This document shows positions 19,549 to 28,555 of a stretch of DNA of 47,936 nucleotides, in pieces. The notes under the pieces were generated by a model. It did not search any database and was not told where the DNA came from. It saw only the letters and a program-made list of their open reading frames with translations. Source of the DNA: an uncultured Campylobacter sp. (lineage in GTDB: Bacteria > Actinomycetota > Actinomycetes > Mycobacteriales > Mycobacteriaceae); assembly GCA_943913625.1 (NCBI GenBank), contig CALTYW010000002.1, forward strand, positions 1 to 47,936, in the 5' to 3' direction. The position numbers and the translations under genes are program-made. The number at the start of each line of letters is the position of its first letter. The stretch's first letter is position 1.

Positions 19549-20088
19549 ATGACCCAAGAGCCGACCGCCAGTCTTAACCCGTACCCCGGCAACGCCCGCC
19601 GCGGCGACGTCGACATGATCGCCCGCTCACTCGAACAGCACGGCCAGTACAAACCAATCGTCGTCAATAAGGGCACCAAAGCCCCCAACCTGGAACGCAC
19701 CATCCTCGCCGGCAACCACACCTGGGAAGCCACCAAGCAGCTCGGCTGGGAACACATCGACGTGCACTGGGTGGACTTCGACGAAGCCGCCGCCCACAAG
19801 GTCGTACTCGTCGACAACAAGGCAAACGACGCCGCCACCTACGACGTGGAGGCGCTAGTCGACATGCTCACCGAATACCCCGACCTGACCGGCACCGGCT
19901 TCACCCGCGACGAACTCGACACCCTCCTCGAATCCCTAGAAACACCCGGGGAGGATGACGTGCCAGACATGCCCGCCGACGAGGAACCTACACAGTGGAA
20001 CCTGCTTGTGGAGTGCGAGTCGGAGGACGCCGCGAAACTACTGAAGACGAAGCTCACCGCCGAGGGCTACACCTGCGGACTAGCGTAA
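19549..20088 (+). CDS. ParB/Srx-domain protein
   Basis: 179 residues. Residues 5-110 follow the ParB/sulfiredoxin fold as in phage ParB-like nucleases: SLNPYPGNARRGDVDMIARS, a GQYKPIVVN strand, ILAGNHTWEATKQLGW (nucleotide-binding GNH box) and KVVLVDNKANDAATYD. The C-terminal part is acidic with a small domain (NLLVECESEDAAKLLKTKL). Such proteins sit just before terminase in many actinophages and may nick DNA or regulate; exact job unproven. Start at 19549, where TATCCT lies so close that the mRNA may be leaderless. Confidence 0.85.
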   Translation: MTQEPTASLNPYPGNARRGDVDMIARSLEQHGQYKPIVVNKGTKAPNLERTILAGNHTWEATKQLGWEHIDVHWVDFDEAAAHKVVLVDNKANDAATYDVEALVDMLTEYPDLTGTGFTRDELDTLLESLETPGEDDVPDMPADEEPTQWNLLVECESEDAAKLLKTKLTAEGYTCGLA

Positions 20089-20106
20089 CGTGACGAAAAG
20101 GACACC

Positions 20107-20346
20107 ATGACCACACCCACAGCACTCCAAAGCCTCATCAACGAACTCAACCGCGACATCGCCCAAGACGACCAATCCCTCGTCGCCGACTACATCATCA
20201 TCACCCGCAGCGAAGACCTCAACGGCGACGAAACCGTCCGCACCTACGCCTCCGCAAACCTCTCCCACATCACCGCCACAGGCATGCTCCACTATGCCCA
20301 AAACGACATCTGGGAAGGCGACGCCGAATACTTCGGCGACGACTAG
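20107..20346 (+). CDS. Unknown 79-residue acidic protein
   Basis: AAAAGGACACC precedes the ATG. Helical N-terminus (LQSLINELNRDIAQDDQSLV), then strands and an acidic GDAEYFGDD tail. Lies between ParB-like and terminase genes. Its stop codon is inside CTAGACAACG (20343-20352), one of the operator-like sites. Unknown. Confidence 0.65.
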   Translation: MTTPTALQSLINELNRDIAQDDQSLVADYIIITRSEDLNGDETVRTYASANLSHITATGMLHYAQNDIWEGDAEYFGDD

Positions 20347-20368
20347 ACAACGCCCCCGCAAACGTACC

Positions 20369-20399
20369 GTGACCTGCCGAAGATGATCCGGGAGGTCAC
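20369..20399 (+). promoter_or_regulatory. Hairpin over the terS ribosome-binding site
   Basis: GTGACCT (20369-20375) pairs with AGGTCAC (20393-20399), 17-nt loop; the GGGAGG ribosome site of the next gene is partly in the 3' arm. Folding would hide it, so terminase small-subunit synthesis may depend on unfolding or a bound protein. It could also be a terminase recognition site in DNA. Confidence 0.5.
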
Positions 20400-20401
20400 C
20401 C

Positions 20402-20806
20402 ATGCCCGCCAAACACCGCGACAAGGAAGCAATCCGCCTAGCCGAACGCGCACGCAAAGCCCGTGACATGCGCATCGTCGGCCTGTCCTACCAGCAAATC
20501 GCGGACCAACTCGGCGTATCCACCGAAACCGTCCGCACCGACATCAAACGCTACACGCAAGACCTCCCCAAAGAAGAAGCCATCGAATACCGCGACCACC
20601 AGGTCGCCCTGCACGAAATGATGATCAGCCGGTGGGCGCCCAAAGCGTTGAAGGGCGACTACAAAGCCGCGATGGTCGTGGCGAAATACGACCAACTCCG
20701 CACCGAGCTTCTGGGCACCGCCCGTGTCGAAGATGACGGCGGGGAACAGGTGGCCCGCGACGACCTCGCCACCATGATCGCAGCGATCAAGGGGGCCGCG
20801 TCGTGA
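20402..20806 (+). CDS. terS: Terminase small subunit
   Basis: 134 residues. N-terminal HTH (ARDMRIVGLSYQQIADQLGV, then STETVRTDIKRYTQ) recognises the packaging site on DNA; the middle helices (RDHQVALHEMMISRWAPKAL) form the oligomerisation part; the C-terminal tail contacts the large subunit. Size is typical. Overlaps the large-subunit gene by 4 nt (GTGA). A hairpin upstream may control translation. Confidence 0.88.
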   Translation: MPAKHRDKEAIRLAERARKARDMRIVGLSYQQIADQLGVSTETVRTDIKRYTQDLPKEEAIEYRDHQVALHEMMISRWAPKALKGDYKAAMVVAKYDQLRTELLGTARVEDDGGEQVARDDLATMIAAIKGAAS

Positions 20807-22095
20807 CCGTCGGCATGTCGCAGAAGCAGATCGACAGCGTCGCCCACTCGCAGTGCCGCGTGAACATCTTCGACGGGTCTGTGCGTGCGGGGAAAACGTT
20901 CGGCTGGTTGTGGATCATCTTGAACGAGATCGCCACCTACGACGGCGCCGGGTCTGTGGTGATCTTCGGTAAGAACCGCGACAGCATCTACCGCAACGTC
21001 TTCGAACCCATCGAGAACGTCGACGTGTTCGCCCCCTTCCGTGGCCAGGTGCGCTACCGCCAGGGCGCCGCCACCGCCACCATCTTCGGCCGCAAAGTCC
21101 ACGTCATCGGCGCGAACGACGAAGGCTCCGAATCACGCATCCGAGGCATGACCATCGGCCGCGCATTCGGCGACGAGATCACCGTGCTCAACAAGAGCTT
21201 CTTCAAGCAGATGCTGGCACGTATGTCCGTCGCCGGGGCGAAACTCTGGGGCACCACAAACCCAGACAGCCCCGCCCACTGGCTCAAAGCCGACTACCTG
21301 TCGAAGATCCCCGGCACGATGCACTACGACACCGACACCCCCGAATCAGATCAGCTCACGTGGTGGTCGTACTGGCACTTCACCATGGACGACAACCCCT
21401 CCCTGGATGACGAGTACCGCGACGCCCTGAAACGTGAGTACACGGGCCTGTGGTACAAGCGCTTCATCCTCGGCTTGTGGGTCAGCGCGGAGGGCGCGAT
21501 TTACCCCATGTTCGACGAGGACCGCCACACAATCCATCCCGACGACATTCCACCCATCGACCGCACCCTCGCCTTGGGCATCGACTACGGCACCACGCAC
21601 CCCACCGCCGGCATGCTGCTCGGCGTCGGCCGCAACGGAGCCGGGGTGAACCAGCTCTACATCCTCGACGAGTGGGCACCCCCAACCGGCCTGACGGATG
21701 CGAAACTGTCCGCCGACCTCGCCACGAAACGCCTGGAGTGGCGCACAAAGTGGCCCGAGCCGGAGTGGACATACACCGACCCCGCCGCCAAGAGCTTCCA
21801 CGTCCAACTGTGGGAAGACCGCCACCCCTCCTTAGCTAAGGCCGACAACGCCGTCCTCGACGGCATCCGCACCGTCGCCAGCCTGCTGGACAATGACCAA
21901 CTCCGCATATCCAAGACCTGCACCGAACTCATCCGAGAACTACCCGGCTACCGCTGGGACGACAAAGCAGCCAGCCGCGGCGTCGAAGCACCCGTCAAGG
22001 AAAACGACGATTACGCGGACGCGCTTAGGTACAGCGTATTTTCGTCCCGGTGGGAGTGGGCCAGGCTCCTCGACCGCGTATTGGAGACAACCTAA
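20803..22095 (+). CDS. terL: Terminase large subunit, PBSX-like
   Basis: 430-residue packaging motor and nuclease. Walker A GSVRAGKT (residues 25-32), Walker B GRAFGDEI with catalytic Asp/Glu (about 123-130), coupling GTTNPDSPAHW; nuclease RNaseH-fold acidic residues in LALGIDYGTTHPTA, WTYTDPAAKS and ENDDYADALRYSV. Powers DNA translocation and cuts unit genomes. GTG start overlaps terS. All active-site residues present. Confidence 0.95.
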   Translation: MTVGMSQKQIDSVAHSQCRVNIFDGSVRAGKTFGWLWIILNEIATYDGAGSVVIFGKNRDSIYRNVFEPIENVDVFAPFRGQVRYRQGAATATIFGRKVHVIGANDEGSESRIRGMTIGRAFGDEITVLNKSFFKQMLARMSVAGAKLWGTTNPDSPAHWLKADYLSKIPGTMHYDTDTPESDQLTWWSYWHFTMDDNPSLDDEYRDALKREYTGLWYKRFILGLWVSAEGAIYPMFDEDRHTIHPDDIPPIDRTLALGIDYGTTHPTAGMLLGVGRNGAGVNQLYILDEWAPPTGLTDAKLSADLATKRLEWRTKWPEPEWTYTDPAAKSFHVQLWEDRHPSLAKADNAVLDGIRTVASLLDNDQLRISKTCTELIRELPGYRWDDKAASRGVEAPVKENDDYADALRYSVFSSRWEWARLLDRVLETT

Positions 22096-23607
22096 ATGGC
22101 ATTCCCCGCACCACACACACCCTGGCCCATGCCCGAGTGGGAACCCGTGCGCACCATGGTCGACGAAGCCTCCATGTGGTGGGAAGGCGACGTGAACCAA
22201 CTCGCCTCGAAGTACCACGCCCAATACCGGCCGTCGCAGTACTCCGGCGGGGTAAAAGGCGCGATGTCACGCTGGTTCTGGGGCAACCCCGACCAGAAGC
22301 AAGACCGGCGCGTGCACATGCCCCTGGCCGCTGACATCGCAGCGACTTCCGCCACTCTGTTGTTCGACCGGGCGCCGCGGTTCGCCCACCCCGACGACGA
22401 GGTACAGAACCACCTGGACGAGCTGCTCAACCCTGACGAGTTCCCGTCGCAGCTGCTTGTCGCCGCGGAATCCTGCGCAGCCCTGGGCGGTGTCGGCTGG
22501 CGTGTCATGTGGGACACCGGCACCTCCGAGCACCCGTGGATCGACTGGGTCGACGCGGACGCATGCTGGCCCACGTTCGCCTACGGCAAACTGCAGGCGG
22601 TGATGTTCATGGAGGAACTCGCCCCCCTCGACAACCACACGTACCGCCTGTTCACCGAGCACACCGCAGGCCGTATCGAATACCGGCTGATGAAGGGCAA
22701 ACCCAACGACACCGGCCGCATTGTGCCGTTGACGGAGCACCCAGCAACCCGCCCCCTGGCCGACCACGTTGACGCCAACTCCGGGCAAGACACCGGCATC
22801 CCCATCCTCACCGCCGGATACATCCCCAACGCCCGCCCCGTGGTTGGGTTCCGCAAGCACGGCCAACTGCGCCACATCGGCCGGCCCGACCTCACCCCCG
22901 ACCTGTACCCGATGTTCGACGCACTGGATGAGGTGTGGACGGAGATCCGTGCCGAGATTCGCCTGTCGCGTAAGAAGATCATCGTGCCGGACTGGATGCT
23001 CGAATCCCACGGCCTGGGCGCCGGCCAGTCGTTCGACAATGACCGGGAGGTGTTCTCCCCGGTGCGTGGCCGGCCGGATGGCACCCAGGGGGTGGAGGTG
23101 TACGCCCCGAGTTTGCGTGTCAGTGACATGGTTGATGCTGCTAAGGCGTGGACGGACAAGATCATCCAGCGTGCCAACTACTCGCCGGCAAGTTTTGGGT
23201 TGGATACTGTCACGTCGGGTAATCCGACGGCGCGGGAGATCGAGGCCCGCTACGACGCGTCGATGAAAACCTGGTCAGCAAAGTCCTCCTACTGGCGCGC
23301 CGGGCTGAAAGCAGCAGCCACCGCGCTCATGCTGCGCGACCGGCTCATGCACGGCCACCCGCTCGACGTGGACGCACCCCGCATCGAGATGGACCGCCCC
23401 GTGCAAGAAACCGCATACGACCGCGCACAAACCATCCAGGCGCTCGACGCTGCCCGCTCCGCCTCCATCGAAACGAAGGTCAAGATGCAGTGGCCAGAAT
23501 GGGACGCCGACATGCAAGCCCAGGAGGTCGACCGCATCAAGCAAGAGCAGGCCGGCACCTACGACCCCGACTTGTTCGCGCAGCCGGACGACGAACTCGA
23601 CCTGTAG
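22096..23607 (+). CDS. Portal protein, SPP1 gp6-like
   Basis: 503 residues, the dodecameric ring through which DNA enters and leaves. Typical features: VHMPLAADIAATSATLLFDR near residue 75, long wing and stem region, GNPTAREIEARYDASMKTWS close to the crown helix, and a helical charged C-terminus. Starts next to the terL stop. Order terL-portal-MuF is standard for siphoviruses. Confidence 0.92.
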   Translation: MAFPAPHTPWPMPEWEPVRTMVDEASMWWEGDVNQLASKYHAQYRPSQYSGGVKGAMSRWFWGNPDQKQDRRVHMPLAADIAATSATLLFDRAPRFAHPDDEVQNHLDELLNPDEFPSQLLVAAESCAALGGVGWRVMWDTGTSEHPWIDWVDADACWPTFAYGKLQAVMFMEELAPLDNHTYRLFTEHTAGRIEYRLMKGKPNDTGRIVPLTEHPATRPLADHVDANSGQDTGIPILTAGYIPNARPVVGFRKHGQLRHIGRPDLTPDLYPMFDALDEVWTEIRAEIRLSRKKIIVPDWMLESHGLGAGQSFDNDREVFSPVRGRPDGTQGVEVYAPSLRVSDMVDAAKAWTDKIIQRANYSPASFGLDTVTSGNPTAREIEARYDASMKTWSAKSSYWRAGLKAAATALMLRDRLMHGHPLDVDAPRIEMDRPVQETAYDRAQTIQALDAARSASIETKVKMQWPEWDADMQAQEVDRIKQEQAGTYDPDLFAQPDDELDL

Positions 23608-23618
23608 GCTGATCGACC

Positions 23619-24785
23619 ATGTACAACCCTGACGTGCTCGACAAAGTCGGTGGCAGCATCACCGACACCTACGAGCGCGCCGAACTGTACCTCATCCGCA
23701 TCATCCGCGACGCGCTCATCAAAACCGGCGAAGAACCAGAGTGGGCGATGGCCCAGCTGTTGGCGATCAGGCAAGAGCGCTATCGCATTGATGGTCTCGT
23801 CGCCGAGCTGCAGGCCCGCTCGCCGCAACTGTGGGCGCAGACCGTGGACGAGGCGTACGTGCGCGGCACGTTGGAAGCCGAGAAGGAACTCGGCCAGCTT
23901 ACGCAGGCGGGATTCTTCCAGGCCGCGCCGGGGGAGACGGTCGTGAACAACATGGCCGTGCAGGCTATCGCCGCCGAGGGCGTGGTTGCCATGACGAACG
24001 TGCACCGGCAGATCCTCCGACGCACCGAGGACGCATGGCGCACCATCGTCTCCGAAGCCACCGGCTACACCATCACTGGGGCTATGACCCCGCAGCAGGC
24101 GGCACAGCGCGCCTTTACCCGCATGGCACGGGACGGCATGGGGTTCTTCGTCGACTCCGCGGGCCGGAAGTGGGGGTTGGACACGTACGCGGAGATGGCC
24201 ACCCGCACCGCCACCACACGCGCTTTGTTGACTGGGCACACGGACACGATGATCGAGCGCGGCGTTGATTTGGTGGTCGTGTCCTCTCACCCCAGGCCAG
24301 CGCCTGTTTGTGCTCCCTACGAGCGCAAGGTCATTTCGTTGACCGGGAAGTACGCGCCGGGTACGCACCGCATTGGCGACAGCATCGTCCGGGTCACCGC
24401 AACCATGCACGAAGCGGAAGCAGCCGGCCTCCACCACGTGAATTGCCGGCACCGTCATTCTGCTTACGTCCCTGGGTTCACTGACCTCACCCCACCGTCC
24501 CCAGACGAGGGCCACGAGGGCTACAAGGCCACCCAGAAGCAGCGCTACCTCGAACGCCAAATCCGCGCCAGCAAACGCATGGAAGCCGCAGCTATCGACG
24601 AACACGACCTCGCCAAAGCCCAGCAACGCCGCCGCAACTACCAGGCCCAGCTACGCGACCACGTCGACAAGCACAACCTGCCGCGCCGCCGTCACCGCGA
24701 GCAGTTGAAGAAACCAGGCGGGCGCGTCACCGCCGACTACCAACCCCAGCGCACCGCCGACGTCATCGAACTACACCGCGATTAG
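23619..24785 (+). CDS. Minor head protein, MuF/phage_min_cap2-like
   Basis: 388 residues, 11 bp after the portal gene. Helical N-terminal half, then an MuF-like C-terminal block with Cys/His residues: AEMATRTATTRALLTGHTDT, SHPRPAPVCAPYERKVISLT and LHHVNCRHRHSAYVPGF. These proteins sit inside the head near the portal and may be ejected. A basic, helical tail (residues about 300-388) could bind DNA. Ends 4 nt into the convergent lipoprotein gene. Confidence 0.85.
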   Translation: MYNPDVLDKVGGSITDTYERAELYLIRIIRDALIKTGEEPEWAMAQLLAIRQERYRIDGLVAELQARSPQLWAQTVDEAYVRGTLEAEKELGQLTQAGFFQAAPGETVVNNMAVQAIAAEGVVAMTNVHRQILRRTEDAWRTIVSEATGYTITGAMTPQQAAQRAFTRMARDGMGFFVDSAGRKWGLDTYAEMATRTATTRALLTGHTDTMIERGVDLVVVSSHPRPAPVCAPYERKVISLTGKYAPGTHRIGDSIVRVTATMHEAEAAGLHHVNCRHRHSAYVPGFTDLTPPSPDEGHEGYKATQKQRYLERQIRASKRMEAAAIDEHDLAKAQQRRRNYQAQLRDHVDKHNLPRRRHREQLKKPGGRVTADYQPQRTADVIELHRD

Positions 24786-25207
24786 GAGAAATCCGGCGGG
24801 TTGCGGATGTCCCCGCCAATCTCTCGCTGCCACTGCTCGCACATCGCTTGCCCGTCCTCATCCACGCACTTCACAGTCCAGTTCGGACCAACCAGGATTG
24901 CAGGAAGCATCGTCTGCGCCAGTGGATTGTCTTTCAAATCATCAATCGCATTGGTCTTGTCCGCCCCGCTGCTGTACATCGCTAGGAGAGCTTTCCGCCC
25001 CTTATCGTCGATGCACTCGCTCCGATACTTCTCCTCGGGGCCAGGATCAACAACGCGTCGCTGCTTGCAAGTGAGATTCGTCCGGTTATCGACCTCGTCG
25101 TTCCAGTCGGCCATATCCGAGAACTGGCGAGCCTGGGGCGCTTCAGTACTGCATCCGGCGAGGGCGACGAGGGGGACAAAAACGAGGGGGAGTAGGCGCG
25201 TTTTCAT
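24782..25207 (-). CDS. Reversed lipoprotein gene, probable lysogenic conversion factor
   Basis: 141 residues with signal peptide MKTRLLPLVFVPLVALAGC: lipobox L-A-G-C with lipid-modified C19, so the mature protein is anchored to the outer face of the membrane. The mature domain has four cysteines (LTCKQRR, YRSECIDD, TVKCVDEDG, MCEQW) that may form two disulfides. AAGG stands upstream of ATG 25207; ATG 25228 is an in-frame alternative. Lone leftward gene in the head operon, the typical moron position. Phage surface lipoproteins often block superinfection by related phages; that role is inferred. Confidence 0.82.
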   Translation of the reverse strand: MKTRLLPLVFVPLVALAGCSTEAPQARQFSDMADWNDEVDNRTNLTCKQRRVVDPGPEEKYRSECIDDKGRKALLAMYSSGADKTNAIDDLKDNPLAQTMLPAILVGPNWTVKCVDEDGQAMCEQWQREIGGDIRNPPDFS

Positions 25208-25283
25208 GCCTGTGACCTTACTGGACAACGCGGCAGCTTAACGAGGGTGCAAGGGGTACAAACCCCCAACCCGAGGAGCACCA
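25208..25283. promoter_or_regulatory. Gap serving the lipoprotein and scaffold genes
   Basis: On the minus strand TTGTAC, 15 bp, TAAGCT is a weak promoter candidate for the lipoprotein. CTGGACAACG (25221-25230) is an operator-like site lying between that promoter and the lipoprotein start. GAGGAG before GTG 25284 is the scaffold ribosome site. Confidence 0.4.
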
Positions 25284-26024
25284 GTGTCCGACGTCCAGGC
25301 GACCGACAACACAACCACCGAGCAGGCAACCCAGGCCGCAGCCGACGCAGCCGCAAACGCCGTCGCAAACACCCCCACCCCGGCAGACATGCCCGCCACC
25401 AAGGCAGAACCCGACACCGTCGACAGCCTCCCCACCTGGGCACAGTCGCTGATTAAGGATCTGCGCGACGAAAACGGCAAGCACCGCAACAAAGCCAAAA
25501 CCGCCGCCGAAGAAGCCGCCCAGCGGGAGAAGGAACTTGCCACCCAAGCCCGCGACCAGCTTGTCAACGACCTCGCAAAGGCCCTCGGCATCGGCGGCGA
25601 AGACGAGCAAGACCCGCAGGCACTCCTCGACGCAGCCAACGAGAAGACCGCCGAGCAGGAAAAGCGCATCGACGAACTCCTCGAACAAGTCAACGGCTAC
25701 AAGCGCGAGCAGGCCATCGACACGGCCATCGGCAACCGCAACGTCAACAAGCGCCTCCTCAAAGCCGTCCTCGCGTCGGACAACGCACTCGACGGCCTAG
25801 ACGTAACCAGTGACAACTTCGCAGACCAGGTGTCCGAAGCCGTCAACGACGCCATCAAGAACACCCCCGAGCTTGTCCAGGCGACACCAGGGAAGTCAGG
25901 CATCGACCCGACCAACACCAAAACCGACCAGCCCATCACCCGCGAAGACCTCAACAGCATGTCCGCCGAGGACATCAACAAGGCCGTACGCGACGGGCGA
26001 CTCGACCACCTACTCAAAAAGTAA
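25284..26024 (+). CDS. Scaffolding protein
   Basis: 246-residue, acidic, largely helical protein: disordered Ala/Thr-rich start, coiled coil at about 65-145 (ENGKHRNKAKTAAEEAAQRE, then EKTAEQEKRIDELLEQVNGY), and a C-terminal capsid-binding helix region (REDLNSMSAEDINKAVRDGR). Sits directly before the major capsid gene, as scaffolds do; guides procapsid assembly and leaves before packaging. GTG start with GAGGAG. Confidence 0.88.
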   Translation: MSDVQATDNTTTEQATQAAADAAANAVANTPTPADMPATKAEPDTVDSLPTWAQSLIKDLRDENGKHRNKAKTAAEEAAQREKELATQARDQLVNDLAKALGIGGEDEQDPQALLDAANEKTAEQEKRIDELLEQVNGYKREQAIDTAIGNRNVNKRLLKAVLASDNALDGLDVTSDNFADQVSEAVNDAIKNTPELVQATPGKSGIDPTNTKTDQPITREDLNSMSAEDINKAVRDGRLDHLLKK

Positions 26025-26036
26025 GGAGCACCCCAA

Positions 26037-26924
26037 GTGTCCGTTGAGACTTTCATCCCCGAAGTCTGGAACGCCGCGATCCAGGAACCCTACGAAAAGA
26101 ACCTGATCTTCGGCCAGCCCTCCATCGCCTCCAACGCATGGATGGGCGAGATCACCGGCATCGGCGACACCGTCCACATCAACTACCTGTCCGCCCCGAC
26201 TGTGCGCGACTACACCAAGGGCACCCCGATTGAGGTGGAGGAACTGTCCTCCACCTCCACGAAGCTCACCATCGACCAGGGCAAGTACTTCGCGTTCCGC
26301 GTCCACGACGTGGACAAGGTGCAGGCAGCTGGTGACTTCCAGGGGCCGGCGACCCGCAAGGCGGGTATCGAGCTGCGCGACAACACCGACACCTACCTGG
26401 CGGGCCTGCTGAAGGACGGGGCACTGTCCGCCAACAAGATCGGCACCGTCGAGGTCATTGATGATGACCCGGCGAAGGCTGGCGCGGAGTACTCCGCGTT
26501 CAAGGTGCTGGTGAAGCTGTCGGAGAAGCTCAACCGCCAGTCGGTGCCGACCAACGGCCGCTACGTTGTGGTTGGCCCGGGCACCTACTCGGCACTGCTG
26601 ATGGATCCGCGTTTCACCCGCGTGGACGCCTCCGGTGATGCGCAGGGTCTGCGCAACGGCATCGTGGGCCGAGCTGTCGGCTTCGACGTGCTGGTGTCCA
26701 ACAACGCCCCGGTTGTCGCGGGCCGTGAGGTCGCTATCGCTGGTGTGCCGGACGCGTTCGCGTTCGCCTCCCAGCTGGTGGAGACCGAGGCGCTGCGTGA
26801 CCCGTCGCACTTCGGTGACATCGTCCGTGGCCTGAACGTCTACGGCGCTGCCGTGACCCGCCCGGAGGGTATCGCCACCGCCGAGGTGAAGATCACCGCA
26901 CCGACCGCACCGGCCGCGGCCTAA
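26037..26924 (+). CDS. Major capsid protein
   Basis: 295 residues, GTG start with GGAGCACC. ETFIPEVWNAAIQEPYEKNL at the start, GIGDTVHINYLSAPTVRDYT, and NGRYVVVGPGTYSALLMDPR in the middle match coat proteins with the HK97-type fold. Codons are strongly biased to C/G endings, as in highly expressed genes. A terminator follows at once. Confidence 0.9.
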   Translation: MSVETFIPEVWNAAIQEPYEKNLIFGQPSIASNAWMGEITGIGDTVHINYLSAPTVRDYTKGTPIEVEELSSTSTKLTIDQGKYFAFRVHDVDKVQAAGDFQGPATRKAGIELRDNTDTYLAGLLKDGALSANKIGTVEVIDDDPAKAGAEYSAFKVLVKLSEKLNRQSVPTNGRYVVVGPGTYSALLMDPRFTRVDASGDAQGLRNGIVGRAVGFDVLVSNNAPVVAGREVAIAGVPDAFAFASQLVETEALRDPSHFGDIVRGLNVYGAAVTRPEGIATAEVKITAPTAPAAA

Positions 26925-26942
26925 CCCAGGCGCGGCGCATGA

Positions 26943-26973
26943 GCCAGGGCACCGCACGGTGACCCTGGCTTTT
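26943..26973 (+). terminator. Terminator after the capsid gene
   Basis: GCCAGGG (26943-26949) pairs with CCCTGGC (26963-26969), the inner ACCG/CGGT extending the stem, followed by TTTT. Partial termination would lower connector and tail expression relative to capsid. Confidence 0.75.
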
Positions 26974-26996
26974 CGCCTACCAGGAGGGAGAACCCA

Positions 26997-27404
26997 GTGA
27001 AACTCTTCGCCACCGCCGAGGACTACACCACCTACACGAACGACGACGCGCCGGGAAACATTGACCGGCTGCTGCGTATCGCGTCCGCGTGGGTGCAAGA
27101 CACCGTCAAACGCGCCCGCTTCGCCGTCACCGATGATGGTGAACCGCAAGACCCCCGCATCGTGGAAGCGCTACGCGACGCCACCTGCGAACAGGTCTAC
27201 GTCTGGGCACAAAACGGTGTGGAACCCGGCCGCAACCCGGAGCGTGGCGCCGTCACCTCATCATCCATCGGGGACGCATCCATCTCCTATGAGACGGACA
27301 GTGTCGTGCGCGACCGCAACCTGATCGCATCCGCTATCGCCCCAACCGCGCTGACCATCCTCGATGCCGCCGGACTGTGGGAGGGCCACCCATGGGTGCA
27401 GTAG
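26997..27404 (+). CDS. Head-tail connector (adaptor) protein
   Basis: 135 residues, GTG with GGAGGGAG upstream. Helical pattern ATAEDYTTYTNDDAPGNIDR, RIASAWVQDTVKRARF and ATCEQVYVWAQNGVEPGRNP fits the gp15/gp6-like adaptor ring below the portal. First of four connector genes in usual order. Overlaps the next by 13 nt. Confidence 0.78.
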   Translation: MKLFATAEDYTTYTNDDAPGNIDRLLRIASAWVQDTVKRARFAVTDDGEPQDPRIVEALRDATCEQVYVWAQNGVEPGRNPERGAVTSSSIGDASISYETDSVVRDRNLIASAIAPTALTILDAAGLWEGHPWVQ

Positions 27405-27772
27405 AGGATCTGGCGAAGGAGTGGTTCACCCAGGACGTGGTGTTCCACCCGGGCAGTGGCGCGTCCCCGTACGGTGCGAGTGCGGGGGATGATCTGCCGG
27501 TGAAGTGCCACGTGCGCCAGTCGGTGGAGCGCCAGGACACGCCGGCTGGGCAGGTCACGGTGACGCAGACGATTGTGTACGCCCCGTTGGCGGTTGTCGC
27601 CGAGCGCGGGGACACGCTCACGTTGCCGGAACCGTTCGAGCCGGGGCCGTGGCAGATCATCGCCAAGAGCGTCCACCACGGCGCGGAGCTGAACCTACCG
27701 AACCACCAGCGCTTCATCTGCGACGTGCCCACCAGCTCACCGCAGGGCAGTGAGGCGGGGCCGTATGGCTGA
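27392..27772 (+). CDS. Head-tail stopper-like protein
   Basis: 126 residues, mostly beta: KCHVRQSVERQDTPAGQVTV, then IVYAPLAVVAERGDTLTLPE, a small beta-barrel as in SPP1 gp16-type stoppers that close the head after packaging. Assigned mainly by order and fold pattern. Overlaps both neighbours. Confidence 0.68.
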   Translation: MGAVEDLAKEWFTQDVVFHPGSGASPYGASAGDDLPVKCHVRQSVERQDTPAGQVTVTQTIVYAPLAVVAERGDTLTLPEPFEPGPWQIIAKSVHHGAELNLPNHQRFICDVPTSSPQGSEAGPYG

Positions 27773-28103
27773 CCTCGACTGGAAAGGTGATCAGGTACTC
27801 ACCAACCTCGATGACGCGATCCTGTCCGCCGTGGAAGCAGCCGGCGAACTCCTCGGTGATGAAGCCGTGCAGCGCACCCCGAAAGAAACCGGCACCCTAC
27901 AAGGCTCGATGAAGGTCACCACCGATGGGCAGGGCACCGCCGCCGTGTCATTCAACACCCCGTACGCGGCGCGCCAGCACGAAGAAATCGGGTGGAGCCA
28001 CCCAGGCGGCGGGGAAGCCAAGTACCTCGAAAACGCCATGAGCGCCGCCGCCGACCGCATGCAAGCCGCCATCGCCAAGGAGATAGGCAAAGTACTGAAA
28101 TGA
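27765..28103 (+). CDS. HK97 gp10-like neck/tail-completion protein
   Basis: 112 residues. LLGDEAVQRTPKETGTLQGS, then YAARQHEEIGWSHPGGGEAK and LENAMSAAADRMQAAIAKEI is the family pattern of gp10-like neck proteins. Short overlap with the previous gene and ATGA coupling to the next. Confidence 0.8.
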   Translation: MADLDWKGDQVLTNLDDAILSAVEAAGELLGDEAVQRTPKETGTLQGSMKVTTDGQGTAAVSFNTPYAARQHEEIGWSHPGGGEAKYLENAMSAAADRMQAAIAKEIGKVLK

Positions 28104-28543
28104 CCCGCCTGGACAAGCCCCCCGTATTCCCTGATCTGCTGCCCGACCTCGCCAACCACCTCGCCGAAACAGGCATCGGCCAGTTCAACCTGCGCGGCAT
28201 CTACAAAACATTCACCCCACCAGCCATCTACTTCGGCACCATCCCCGACGAAGCCGGCTACGCCATCGCCATCAACCACTACGACACCATCACCAACCTC
28301 GGCCGCGACACCTCAACCCCCGCGCTCAAGGTGCAGTTCCGGGCCAGGGGTGATCGCCACCCACACAGCCCCGCCAGCATCCTCGACCGCATCTACCAAG
28401 AACTCCACGACCGGGATCACTTCGACCTGGACAACGCCACCACCGTCCTACGTTGCACCCGTCACCTCCGAGGACCGGAGGAAACGGACGCACAGGGCCG
28501 CTGGACGCGGGCCGATTCCTACACCTTCACCCTCAACCCATAG
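28100..28543 (+). CDS. Tail terminator-like protein
   Basis: 147 residues, ATGA-coupled. N-terminal helix (PDLLPDLANHLAETGIGQFN), then strands with ALKVQFRARGDRHPHSPASI and RIYQELHDRDHFDL, like gpU/tail-terminator proteins that cap the tail tube and join it to the head. Position just before the tube protein supports the call. Confidence 0.72.
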   Translation: MTRLDKPPVFPDLLPDLANHLAETGIGQFNLRGIYKTFTPPAIYFGTIPDEAGYAIAINHYDTITNLGRDTSTPALKVQFRARGDRHPHSPASILDRIYQELHDRDHFDLDNATTVLRCTRHLRGPEETDAQGRWTRADSYTFTLNP

Positions 28544-28555
28544 GAGCACCACCAG

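Noticed and set aside
24801..25241. 146-codon plus-strand frame opposite the lipoprotein
   Set aside because: No ribosome site; the minus strand has a full signal peptide and lipobox.
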